From Diphasiastrum complanatum (Eukaryota > Streptophyta > Lycopodiopsida > Lycopodiales > Lycopodiaceae), in assembly GCA_029204225.1 (NCBI GenBank), contig CM055097.1:72160357-72224356 (forward strand): DNA of 64,000 nt, given 5' to 3'. This document shows positions 32,103 through 43,425 of the stretch, one piece after another. The stretch's first letter is position 1; each line of letters opens with the position of its first letter. A program made the position numbers and the translations under genes. Under the pieces are notes generated by a model. It searched no databases and was not told the DNA's origin. It saw only the letters and a list, made by a program, of their open reading frames with translations.

Positions 32103-33250
32103 TTAGGGCCCTTTTTGAACTCAAAAAGGGCATCTTGCTTGCCTAAACATGTTTGATAATCTGGATTAATTAACCTGCTAATAGTCCTATGTGGCAGTTC
32201 ACCTTGGGTTTAGCTTGAGTGAAAACCTAATCTCATAGGTTGCACTTGATCTAGTATATTAAATGAAAAAATAATTAAATTCAAGGTTTGTGAAAATATT
32301 GATTTATTTTTTAATTTGTGAAGGGCTTAAATTTTTTTTGCACTTCATTGGTCTTCTTTTGAGCTTTATTTTGGTATAAAATAAGTTGTAAATTTTTTTT
32401 AATTCTTCATATTGAAACTTTTAGGGGGGGGGGGGGGGGACCTTGTAAAAAAAAACTTTTGAAAATGAAGGGTTAGGGGGTACATCCCCCCCTCCCCCCG
32501 ACATGGTCCCCTGCACGCGGTCGTGCAGGGCCTTTCTAATGCTCACACCCACACCTCGGGCCGCTGGCCTGGTTCGCTACCCGACCACTCATATCGGCCC
32601 ACGGATCTGCTAGCTGGTGGTGTGGCTAGTTGGGAGCCGTGCACGGGAGAGTGGGAGGTTGCGGCAGGTTGGGCGGTAAACCGGGCCAGTGGCCCGGGGT
32701 GTATTCAAACAACATGCAGGGGAGCGAGGTGATGGGAGGGACGGCCGTGCAGGGAAGCGGGGTGAGGGGAGGCGTGGTCGTGCACAGGAGCTTTGTGAGG
32801 GGGGCGGGGGGATGGTGTACCCCCTCCCCCCTTTCATTTTCAATTTTTTTTTCTAAGTACAATGTGTTAACACGACCACCCAATCCCCCATTTTTTTTTT
32901 CAAAGTTTCAATATGAGAATTAAAAAAAACTGCAACTTATTTTATACCAAATTAAAGCTCAAAAGAAGACTTATGAAGAGAAAAAAAATTTCAGCCCTTC
33001 ACAAATTCAAATTTTGAATTTGGGCCTTGCTTATGAGTGTGACATTGTCATTAATAAGAGGCTAGGGGAGTATAGTTAGAGTGTGGTTAGTGGTGAGTTA
33101 GATTTTGAAGATTTCGTCTAGTCCATTGAATGTGCCATGTCATATGGACCATTCCATCTCAATTGTCACTCTCTTATTGGTACACATGTCGTCATTAACA
33201 CTAATTATAATTAGTGAAAAGGCCCTTTTTGAGTCCAAAAAGGGCCCTAA
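32103..33250. mobile_element. Foldback-type DNA element with long inverted arms
   Basis: Both ends carry TTAGGGCCCTTTTTG followed by a few bases and CAAAAAGGGC, each end being itself nearly palindromic. The arms extend far inward: 32270-32430 and 32900-33020 are inverted copies (GTGAAGGGCT; GGTATAAAATAAGTTG). A GC-rich centre (32515-32800) and a 16-G run at 32424-32439 lie between. No transposase frame is present. Ends abut TTA (left) and TAA (right), as PIF/Harbinger targets would, but an exact duplication is not seen. It sits just upstream of the H3-like exon. Confidence 0.75.
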
Positions 33251-33306
33251 TGTGGGATTCCACCAGAGTGGACTCATCCTATTTGCTTAGTCCATGCCAT
33301 TAGTAT

Positions 33307-34788
33307 CCAATATCGGATCAGTGCGCGAAGAAGGAGAACGCAGGATCAGAGGTCAGGTCAAGCGCATCGAATTGATACTTGAACTTAACCAAACCGATAG
33401 CTGGTAGCGAATGGGCGTGCGCGACTAAAAGCGGAATGTAGGAAGGTTGTTTCAAGCGTGCTAAATCAATATCGCATGGAAGTAGGAAACAATAAGAACT
33501 TTAAGCAAAAAAATTTCAGCGTCGTCCATCCAAAATGATTGCATATGTGGGGGTTTGGATGTCCGAGGCTCGGATTACGCTGATGATTACTTCAAAATAT
33601 TCAGAGGCTTGTCAATCAAGTCAAACTAAATATCCATCTTTCATCAAAATGATTAGTTGATAATAACGACCACAATTAATTTCAACAAAAATATGGTCAC
33701 ATCTACAATTAATTCTACAAAAGTATGGTCACATCTACAATTTATTGCTGAAATTGACAAGGTTAAGCTATAGATATCTTACCTTAATGATATCCAATCA
33801 TTATAATTTCGAAAAATTCCAACGGCCATTATTTCACCCAATAGCAAATTGACGCGCATATACTGCATGTATAAACCAGAGGTGCTATTCTCACGCGCTG
33901 AACCGATATTGGACGGAATATGAATGATCAGAGCTTGACTTGATAGATTCTGCGTACCTTTGGACAGTATGAAGAGTCTATTGAATCAAACTTTGATCAT
34001 GCATAATGGGGTCCAATAATTTTGACAATTTCAAATTTTTTTTTTTCCTTCAATAGCGATTCGATGCGCGCAGTCCAGCTGGAAAATAACTTTATTCTAC
34101 CAGGCGCGCTGATCCGATATCTGAGACGCACTGAAAATATATTGGAACGTATTATGAATGCCTTATGAAAATGTTCTGAATGAACATTATCTCAAAAGGA
34201 AAAATCTCGTCTTTACGGTGCTTAAATAGGACGAGAGACTGTAATAATTCTCCTCGTACACGTTTTTCAATAATGTCCATTTAATATTTGTTTATTATTT
34301 GTTTAATGATGATTCAGTGAGGCTAGTGATAGACTACTTAATGTATTTCGACGCAGGTACAAATTTTAGGGTCAGGGCTAATGATGATTCGTAGAATCTA
34401 GTAATAGACTATTTAATGTATTCTGGCGTAGGTACAAATTTGTCTCACTCTGATTGGTGGATAAATATAGGCTGTGTTCCTCAATTCATTATTTGACAAA
34501 TGTATGGTTGTGATAAATATGGGCACCACTTTCCATATTTCGATTCCGTGATCTTTTATTCTGAACTCACTCGTCATTATCTTTTTTTTCATTCTCGCGA
34601 TATCGAATCAACACGCACCTTCACATACAATGCACGGTCAGATTCATTCAGGCGCACTGAAGCGATATCAGCCTCTTCTGACGTGTGCTCGTGAAAAATT
34701 TCAGTCTCGTCCTAATGATATCGGATCAACATGCACATTGTTGTTCTGTCCTCGATCGAAATTATTCTGTCACGTTGAACCGATATCA
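33307..34788. repeat. Dispersed F-R module array in divergent spacer
   Basis: F/R pairs: F33307-R33361, F33403(weak)-R33454, F33845(weak)-R33893, F34053-R34103, F34597-R34651, F34716-R34770. Start-to-start distances are 54, 51, 48, 50, 54 and 54 bp. Good examples are F34716 (GATATCGGATCAACATGCAC) and R33893 (ACGCGCTGAACCGATATTGG). Unlike the tandem array at 13.5 kb, the DNA between pairs is not repeated, so the pairs are conserved against a changing background. The array lies between the minus-strand H3/Ulp1 gene and the plus-strand gene at 34974. Confidence 0.82.
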
Positions 34789-34973
34789 GGTTCAATATGG
34801 CTAGTTCCTCCATGTTCTCAAATAACAAACTTCTGGATTTTTGAATGTCAGTGACATTTCATCTGAGAAATTAGAGTATTTTGCGAGTATTTTTTTTGCT
34901 CCCTTCGATATCGATAAGCTAGTTTATGAGAATCTTTATAATTTAATTTCTTATCTTGATAATTTTTTTTCAG

Positions 34974-36340
34974 ATTATTAGTACTCCTGTTTTGGATATA
35001 AATAGTTTTTGTTTTATTCATTTTCAAGACCTTGTGCATTCCCAACCATCCTCTAAGCATAAACACAATAGAAAGTACTCTAACCTGCATGACCATTTCA
35101 AAAGAAATATATATTGTGGTATCCACAAAAGAATATGTCGCCTTCTAATCAAAGGAATGGATTTTGTCTTTTACATATCTACTGAAATTCCAGATGATGA
35201 ATCTGTTGAATTTTCAACTGTTCCATTGAATGAAGCATCTGCACCTGCTCCAGTTGATGTAAATGATGCAGATACTGATATAGGGGTTGAAGTTGAAGTA
35301 TCTATGGCTTCAGATTATCAAAAAACTCTCTCTCATTCTATAATCCTCCCTGATTCTCTTCCATCTACACTCCTTGTTAATCAATTAAATCTACTCAATG
35401 TTCCCTTATATTTTATAAATAATGAAAGTTATATTTCATTTAATGATATAGAAGATGTTTTGAATTTGAGAGAGGATGAAATCCTCTTGATTTTTGCTCA
35501 AAATTTATCAAAATTTTCTAACATTGTTGATTACACATATGATGACCTTGAAAGTGAAATAGATTATGATAAAGATGGCAATTGGAAATCTGGCAATGAG
35601 GCCTTGGAGGCCATGATTGAAAAATCTAAAGCCTATGAAAAAACTTTGCTTACAGAGGAGGAATTTTTGGAATTCCAAAAAAAATATCTCCCAAGGCCTA
35701 GATATATCCCCTCCGGAAATGTAGAGGCCATTGGAGGACATGACATTAGCAGAGCAAACGTCGTTGAATACGATGATTATGATCTGGTACGTAAATATTA
35801 TATTGGTATCGATATTGTTCAGTTTTCTTATTTCAAACATTGTGTTAAAGTATGACTAGTTTGCAGTGTTATCATTCTAAATTTATTTTCTTTACTCGTT
35901 TACAGGATGCTGAAATAGATGCCTTTGGTATGAGACATGGAGACGTCCGAGGTGTATCAACTGGGAGAAAAGATGTGTCTCTATCACATTATTTGAAAAA
36001 CTTTCAAAATAATGAGATTTGTATATATCATTCATCTTTTAATCCATATGCAACCATTGTCATTATGGCCATAAAATCATTATCAGTTTGTTTAGAAGGC
36101 CATAAGTACGCAAGAAGAACATATAAAATAATTTTTGTGAAAAGGGATTTGGCTATTAAAATATTGGATTATACTCCCAATGAGACTATAACAAGATCAT
36201 CTGCAATGGCCCTTTATTTGGGTTACATTGATATGAGCAAAAGGAAAAAATTAGAATTTTTGGATCCATATGAAAGGAGATTATTCCTTCATGACAATAC
36301 CATCCGTATGAATCTTGAAGAGGATGATGATGATAATTAA
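34974..36340 (+). CDS. Two-exon gene of unknown function, acidic C-terminus
   Basis: Exon 34974-35786 (271 codons) begins after TTTTTTTTCAG and ends at GATCTG|GTACGT. The intron (119 bp) ends CGTTTACAG, and exon 35906-36340 (144 codons plus stop) continues in phase. Both exons are free of stops. I do not recognise the protein. Visible features are a basic Cys/His segment early (NIYCGIHKRICR), an Asp/Glu-rich middle (ESEIDYDKDGN-like), FLEFQKKYLPRPRYIP before the intron, then MRHGDVRGVSTGRKD, YARRTYKIIFVKRD and a terminal EEDDDDN. A further upstream exon with the start codon is likely, since the frame is open at the 5' splice border. It diverges from the H3/Ulp1 gene across the F-R module spacer. 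Confidence 0.6.
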
Positions 36341-36827
36341 ACAATTTTCTGTAATAGATTTTTGATATACTATAGGGATCTCTCTTTTGTTATGAATTTG
36401 AATGCCTTTCAAAAAATTGTAATACTTGGCGAGTTTTTAGCTTGATATCTAAATTGTGCTCTTCTATGAAACCGCTGAAAAAGTTGAACTAAATATTTAT
36501 TTCTTGAATTGTGTCCTCCATGATTTGTTGCTCTATGAAATGCTCCCCTTGCTTGCCAATGAGATTTTTTCATGCCTTGTGATGACTAGATACTTAAGCT
36601 CCCATATTCCTTTGCAAAATAAGTTGCATGATGAAGAAGGATGTGCTGCAAACAATAGTTTTGATTAGCTATATCAGTAGAAAAAAATATAAGCCTGAAT
36701 GAGAAAAGTACCAGATAATGATATAGATTAGCACCATGTAATGAGTAATGTTGTCTTTTCCCCAACAATCATGTACAGATTTTACAAATGTGGTGCAATG
36801 ATTTTGCAAAGTTCTCATATCTTCTGA
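36341..36827. other. Intergenic AT-rich sequence
   Basis: No gene seen. It contains the 3' end of the plus-strand gene and presumably the converging end of the minus-strand transposase-like fragment. Confidence 0.5.
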
Positions 36828-37480
36828 TTATAGATTTTCTTTCCTGATAACACCTATGAGTTTTTCTACGTTTGTTAATTCTTTGCATGTGTGATTGGAT
36901 AAGAATTTTCTTGCTTTGGCACCTCCAATTGATGACTTATTAGGAATGTTTCCTTTTTTCCCGGTGAGTCTGTCACTTTTTTCAATCATGACATTCCCTT
37001 TATGTAGTCCTGCATTTGACAGAACTATTTCCAACCTCCTAATTGTTGCTTTAGCCACAGACTCCGGTTTACGATTCCATGCTAGAAGAATATGCAGGTA
37101 AATAAGTTTTTCAATAATACGAACCTAAGCATGCAATGTGCATATGTGAACATTTTTAATGGAATTGGCAGAACACTTTTCATATTTGGATCTTCAGTTT
37201 CTCGTGTTGGGCCAGTGTTTGTTGATCGTCCCAAATTCATATTGTAGCAATCCTTCATGCAATAAAGACATGGATGCTTTGATGTTGCCCCATGAGAGAC
37301 ATTATACATACATTTTAATGTTTTCAAATCCCCTGCAAGGTGCCATTAATTTGAAAACTTCCATGGTTTTCGACTGTAAATTTCTCACCCTCCAAATGTC
37401 TCTTTATAATCTCGCCATAATTTGTTCTTGAAAATATCCATGAAAGTATTTTATGGTCCTCTTTCAAGACCTGTAGAGAA
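36828..37480 (-). pseudogene. Transposase-like fragment (HPCxxC type)
   Basis: The minus strand reads an open frame of about 115 codons from 37431 to 37082. It contains GDLKTLKCMYNVSHGATSKHPCLYCMKD, followed by an Arg-Thr phrase and VLPIPLKMFTYAHCMLR. A second frame (37058-36828) has GGAKARKFLSNHTCKEL. The order 'DLK..., GA.S..PC.YC, IPL...HCM.R, then a GN.AR..L segment' is what I know from a widespread, poorly described group of eukaryotic DNA-transposon proteins. The frame change between the two parts could be an intron (TTCTTCTAG near 37081) or decay. I cannot name the superfamily. Confidence 0.42.
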
Positions 37481-37504
37481 GCAAGTAATGCATTGATAAA
37501 TTGT

Positions 37505-38352
37505 ACATTTTTTAGGACAATAATGATTGTACTTTACAATCATAGAGAGTTATTGGTTGCCTAATCAATGGATCTATCAAGTTCTACACATTAGATCTTG
37601 ATCTAGATTCGCTACACTTGGATTTAAGCAAGAGCAATGGATCAACACATCATAAATTAGTGAGAGCGGCCTCACACGTGTGAAGTACTATCCACAGTAC
37701 GGCCTGCACCTGAAACAACAAGTACAATAATCCTAGATAGCAATCATTCATAAAAATCACAAGACAAATGACTAGAAACCTCACAAAAGTGTAGAATGCA
37801 AAAGTCTCATCAATCTTCTTAGCAAAATGATTTCTTTTATGGATCAAGTACATCCACGAGTCTGGTACAGTCCAGCAGGTCTTCACACGTGTGAAGAGTG
37901 CCACATCACTCAGATCTATCCATTCGATCCATCCTTGATCTTTATCCAAAGTTGACCTTCTAGAATATGGCTAAAATCCAAAAAGCTAGTCTCCTAGAAT
38001 ATAGGAATATTCCCTACAAAATAGGATCTAAGGAAAATGGTCAACTTATCTTCTAGTACTCTATACACACGTGTGAACATCCACTTGCCATGTGGGAGCA
38101 TTTACTCATGCACATGCAAGGAAAAGCTAATTTCTAGGTGACTAGTCAACTTGACCAAAACTAGTCATATCATGTTCACACTAACTAGATTGATACAAAA
38201 TCAATTTAGATATATATACAAGTATGAAAAGTAAATCCTTTCACACGTGGAAATAGCCTCCACACGTGTGAAATCAGATCATTAACATTATTCTAATGTT
38301 TGACCAATATTTACAATAACCAATGTCAAGTGAGAAGTGATAATATCCAACA
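37505..38352 (-). repeat. Copia 3' LTR 'G'
   Basis: LTR on the minus strand beginning TGTTGGATATTATC (plus end 38352), preceded by the polypurine tract TGAGGAGGAG (plus 38353-38362). It includes TTTCACACGTGGAAATAGCCT and two more CACACGTGTG palindromes. The left boundary is approximate. Confidence 0.7.
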
Positions 38353-38390
38353 CTCCTCCTCACTTCTAACTTGGCAAATCTAATGTACAT

Positions 38391-39370
38391 CTATCTACAA
38401 TTCCAAGAGCATATCTTAAAAAATGGATCTTTGGACAATGGCTTGGTTAAGATATCAGCTATGCATCCGGATGATGATACATGATGTAGTTGCACCTCCT
38501 TGGATTGTACCTTCTCCCTCAAGTGATGAGCTATCTCAATATGCTTTGTTCTAGCATGGAAGATAGGATTTGAAGCAATTTGTTGAGAATCTTGATTGTC
38601 ACAAAATATGTAAGGGATATCCCCGGCCTCTAGCACATGTAGCTCCATCAAGAGTCTTCTTAGCCATAGGAGCCCTTTGGTTGTTGAAGTCAATGCCTTG
38701 TACTCGGCTTCACAAGAAGATAATGAGATTGTATCTTGCTTTTTGGAAAGCCAAGATATTACTCCTCCACAAAGAAATGTTGCAAATGCACTAATGGACT
38801 TCCTATTCATCTTGTCACCTGCAAAATCTGAATCCGAGTAAACTGACTAGATAAATCAACTTTTACTTTGTTTATACCTTCATCATCATTTCCTGTCAAA
38901 ATGATGTCATCAACATAAAGTACCAAAATGATGATCATTTCTTCATTACATTTGAAATATAAAAAAGGTTCATAAGCACTTATTACAAAGCCAAGAGAAT
39001 AGAGAAAATCATGCAACCTAGAGTAACAAGCTCTAGGTTCTCGCTTCAAGCCATATAGGCTCTTCCTTAAGTAGCACACCTTTTGCTCCTCACCAACCTT
39101 GATAAAGCCCTCGGGTTGCATCATGTAGATTTCCTCTTCTAAGAAGCCATTCAAGAAGGCATTTGTCACATCCATTTGGTAGAGATCCCACTTGAACAAA
39201 GTAGCAATGCAAATGATTAATCTAATAGTTACAAGCTTAGATACAGGTGCAAATGTTTCTTCATAATCCAATCCTTTTATTTGAAGAAATCCCTTAGCAA
39301 CAAGCCCAACTTCGTACTTACTAATAGATCCATATTGATTGTACTTTATTCTATAAATCCACTTACATGC
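38391..39370 (-). pseudogene. Copia G RT-RNase H with internal deletion
   Basis: Two frames. 38807-39271 is reverse transcriptase (YEETFAPVSKLVTIR, VTNAFLNGFLEEEIY, catalytic LYVDDIILTGND); the N-terminal part continues to about 39370. 38391-38810 is RNase H (MNRKSISAFATF, LSSCEAEYKAL, NPIFHARTKHIE). About 130 residues between the YVDD region and RNase H are missing, including the RNase H first Asp motif. There is also an indel in FCDNQDSQQ. The element lies directly right of its 3' LTR. Confidence 0.85.
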
Positions 39371-39389
39371 AAGTGAGAGGTAGATCTTG

Positions 39390-39657
39390 ATGAAGATCTC
39401 TTGTAAGAAGATTTGTGTGACTCTTCGTTTGTTTCGTAATCTCCCGTTTTCTTTCGTTCTTTTCGTTTCTTTCGTAGTTTTTCGTTTTGCATCCCTTTGC
39501 GGTTTGCGGTCCTGGAGGTGTGTTTACGATTCACGAATGATTCGTGAATCGTTCGTGCTTCGATTCAAGGGACGTTGACTATCACAAATTGTTCTCGTTC
39601 GACCTTCGTTTCTTGTTCGTGCTGCGACAAAGTTGCAGGAGTTCACCATTTCTGACA
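39390..39657 (-). repeat. Fragment of copia LTR 'H' inside element G
   Basis: The minus strand begins TGTCAGAAATGGTGAACTCC, matching the LTR that starts at 51847. The plus strand shows TTCGTT-rich sequence and the palindrome ATTCACGAATGATTCGTGAAT. It separates the RT part of G from the pre-integrase part at 39707. Confidence 0.65.
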
Positions 39658-39706
39658 TCAGTCTCAAATCTAATGTCTATATTTATATCTAGATCAAAAT
39701 TTGCAT

Positions 39707-40249
39707 CTAACTAGCAATAACAACTTGACAATTGCTTGCCATTGACTCCATGTATTGAAGATTAGGATGGCCTAATCTCTTATGCCATAGCTCCACTTGA
39801 GATAGCTCCTCCCTAGCCAAGTTCACACTTTCACTTGCAACATTAGCATCCAACTTGAAAAGTCTACCTTGCTTAATGCCACTAGCTATGCACTTATCAT
39901 TTTTCAAGATGGAACAAACTCCATTCTTGAAATGTACATCTAGTCCATTGTCCATTAATTGTCCTACACTAAGCAAGTTTCTTGAAATGGTAGGAACATA
40001 CAAAACATTATCTAGATCTATCCTTTTAGATGTGCCTAAGCACAGAGGTATAGATCCTATGCCATCTATCTTGCATGCTATTATGATTTGATAGATTGCA
40101 CCTGTCTTATTGCTATCCAAAATCTCAATGATATATAACTCCTTGTGTACTGAAGGTGCTTTGATTATCTCCCATACATGCCCTTTCAATGATAGTCCCC
40201 TTTCCATTCTATCTTTAGCAGATTTTGACACACCCGATCTATGTCTCAT
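39707..40249 (-). pseudogene. Copia G protease/pre-integrase fragment
   Basis: 180-codon frame carrying the segment between protease and integrase: GIGSIPLCLGTS, VLYVPTISRNLLSVGQLMDNG, GIKQGRLFKLDANV and the HHCC start VELWHKRLGHPNLQYMES. Most of integrase and all of gag are missing. It resembles the element A protein in the same region. Confidence 0.82.
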
Positions 40250-40259
40250 ATGTCCATGT

Positions 40260-42690
40260 TTGATGTCGGATTGGTTGTTCCAATAAAACTAGGTGTCACT
40301 CTTGATTTGATCAACTTGTTGCAGCATCCTCTGTCGGCAGCCTTCATGCCTTGACATTTGATTTGGCTACTAGTTCTTAGACATCAAACACGCTTTTGTT
40401 GAATTCCCAATCCTTTGCCGGTTCGTAGTTGGAACGTATATAGAATTTTCAAGAAGCTCTTTGATGGGTTTTTCTTCACGAAAAACCATAAGGTTGAAGA
40501 AAAAATATATTTTAACACATATCTGCAAGTTTTTGGAGGTGCAGTGTGAACTGAATTCTCGAGCACTAAACCCTAAAACTGTTTCCTTTGATTATTGAGA
40601 CTTCAAAAGCTGCTATTGGAGTTCTTGGGGTGGTTGGAGTTCTTAGAGCTTTTGCAGTTGCTCATTGAATTTTGTTGTTGATCCGAGTGTTGCCTGCAAT
40701 CTTGTTCGAACTCTGATTTGCAGGTAAGGAACTCTTCTTGTCTTCTTATAACATGCTATATTGATTTGTCTTCAAGATTTCAGCTATGGGTCTTCTCTGA
40801 AAGTGTCTGGCTGCAGCTAGCAGGCAAAATTTTGGCTGCCTGTAGCTCACAGAAAAAAATCTGCAAGCACAAGAGAGGGGTCCTGGAAATTTCTGCTTGT
40901 GTATTGCTCTTTGTGAATAGCATAGAAGCTGAGGATTTGTTTTTAATATAGTGAAGAGATGGTGCCTAACCACATGACATTTCTTCCTAAAAGACTTCAA
41001 ACCAAAATCACAGGGTTGATGAAGCTCCCACTTTTGTAACTACTGAAAATTATCGGGACTCTCATCCAGAAATGGTAGTTGATGAAATTGCAGAAGATTG
41101 ATGAGAATGCTCATTTCAACCACAATGTAATGAAAAGACATAAAGTGTAAGAAAGACCTCGCTTGAAGCAAAAATGATAGAAATCTTCTCAAAAATCTTA
41201 TGTCAGTATTCAGAGATGCAAGTGATGATTTTACGCATAGAGATAAGGTGCAGGCCAACAGCCAACTTTGGTATCTCTGTCAGCAGACACTCCATTTTGA
41301 GTATTGTTTAATCTACGCTTCCCACATGGTGTGCCAAATTTCTTTGTCAGTTTGGCTTCTTTCTTGCAGTGGCTGAGACTCTCACTAGGGTTTTAGCAGG
41401 TGTGTTTCGTGTTGCAGTTCCCAGCTGCAGGTTCTTCATGCATTTAACTTACATGAATCGTGTAGCATTTCTAGTCACTAACATTGAGAAAGAAGAAATA
41501 TATAACTGCTGTTGAAAGTTCAAAGCAGTAAACCAGAGTCAACACTCCTTGAACAATTTGGTATCTTTGTGCAAGAGTGTTGGTCTGAAGAATTGGAGGG
41601 AAACCCCTAAGAGGTTTCCTGAACACTGGTTTCAGCCACACATGCATGTGCAGGCACCTGAAATTTTTTTGCATTTTCAAACCTGCAAGTATGCACATTT
41701 GCAAGCACCAGCTTTTTTTAGTGGGCCTCCAAATTCTCACAAGCATGCACAGGTTAAAAAGAATTTGTGGGGTTTTACTATAACATGAAGAATCTACAAA
41801 AACTGCAAAATGCTTATGGGACAAAAGAACATCTGTCAATCGAAAGAGCTTGGGCATAAACATTGAGGAGGTTTCTGGGTAAAAAAAGTTGAATTTTTAA
41901 ATAAAACAAACAACCTGTGATTGTGATTGTGATTGTGATTGAGCTGGGGCCAAAACTGGGCAGCACCTACAAGTGCAAGCATCCTAGGGTTCCCAGTTCT
42001 GAGAATCAGAACCCTTGAGCTATTGCCCTTAGGACCAAGTTCTTAGAACTGAGAAAGCCCTTTGGCAGGATTTTCTCCTGCATGTAATGATCACATGCGG
42101 CTTTTTCTGCCCATTTCTCACTCTCATCAAGAAATCAAAATGTGCAGAAACTAATCACTCCATGAGGGAGAAAAGTAAGAAGATTTTCTTTTTAAGATAT
42201 GGACTCCATTTAAATGACAATTATGCAATGTAATGATCTAAAAAAAAAAAAAAAACAAGCCAATGTGCTCACTACGCAATGGAAGTAGCCTGGGCAGATG
42301 ACATTTTGCTCTTTAAAGACTCATAGACTGCACTCCAGGCCTCACCTATGACTCCTTACTGGCAGAATGTGATCTGCCCAACTCCTTCCAAGGTAAGCAG
42401 ATTGAGAATCAGTAGACTCAAGAAATTTTTAGAATTAGCTTACTGACCAAGTTAGAATATTGAGATTTTGACATGCATGAGAGGGTTGTGTTATGAAAGA
42501 AAACAGCACTGAGCCACTCCAGTGGTAACGAAAATCTTATATCCAGCAGCTTTCTCCTTTAAGGAATGAATTGGGTAAATTAGATTAGATCCTTGGCACT
42601 GCATCAATGAAGAGGAAGAAACTGGATAAAAAAAGGATACTCTAGAAGCGAGATCTGACCATGCAATTTTTAATAGAGAGACAGACATAA
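40260..42690. other. Non-coding stretch left of the SDR duplication
   Basis: No gene is supported. Short frames lack motifs. A small (TGTGAT)n run lies near 41923-41940. A phrase with AGAGGTTTCCTGAACA near 41610 recurs in altered form near 45140, which hints at a short dispersed repeat. Confidence 0.4.
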
Positions 42691-43425
42691 GCAATCCTTG
42701 ATGAAGAAATTTTGTATGAAATGCACAGGAAAAGCTGGTATAAGACTAGATCTGAAAATGAGGGTATGCTCTTGTAAAAAGAAGTTCTCTGCTTGCAGTA
42801 GAAAGAAAATTATTGAGAATAACTAGATCTTTGGCATGAGAATTGTCAGAGCTTTGGCCAGAGATAAAGCAATGGACAGCGGGAGAGACCACTTAGCTTT
42901 TGTTTTAACTATGACATTTTGAAAAGAGCTCAAGGCCTACTGAATCCAGAATGAATGCAAAAAGCCTTCAGAGATAGAAATGATGTCTTAACATTCCCAA
43001 GAGTCATGTATGCTGTCAGAATAAACTCGCTACTCAAATCTTTAGCATCACAGACGAGTAACTGGCACTAAATATGTGTTAATAAACTTCAATGGAATAT
43101 TATTTCAAAATTTGCGCCAACAGTGGGCTTCAGCTTTTGATCTATAGTGGTCAAATCTGAACATGAATCCTATGATCTTGCTGTCATACAATAAACTCGC
43201 ATACTAACCACAAAGGCCACATATTCGTCTCCGCAAACTAGACGTATGTATATAAATACATGAGCTATCTAGAGCCAATTGGTGAACGAACAATCCAACA
43301 ACAAGGAACCTTTCTACAATGTTATAATTCCAAGTTTTCTAAGAGAAGTTTATTCAGGTGCTCACAACAGCACTATTTCTGGTGATTGCCTATAAAATGC
43401 TTCCATAAGCTGAAGTGATCTCAGC

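Noticed and set aside
32523-32923. Several overlapping ORFs in the centre of the foldback element
   Set aside because: GC-rich composition and long inverted repeats explain the lack of stops; no motif is present.
32103-33250. PIF/Harbinger assignment of the foldback element
   Set aside because: TTA and TAA border the ends but do not form an identical duplication, and no transposase is encoded; the superfamily is left open.
30000-37500. Endogenised giant virus segment (histone and protease genes)
   Set aside because: Multiple GT-AG introns, AT-rich plant-like introns and a transposase-like neighbour fit a eukaryotic mobile element better; no capsid, polymerase or packaging ATPase was seen. 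It is not fully excluded.
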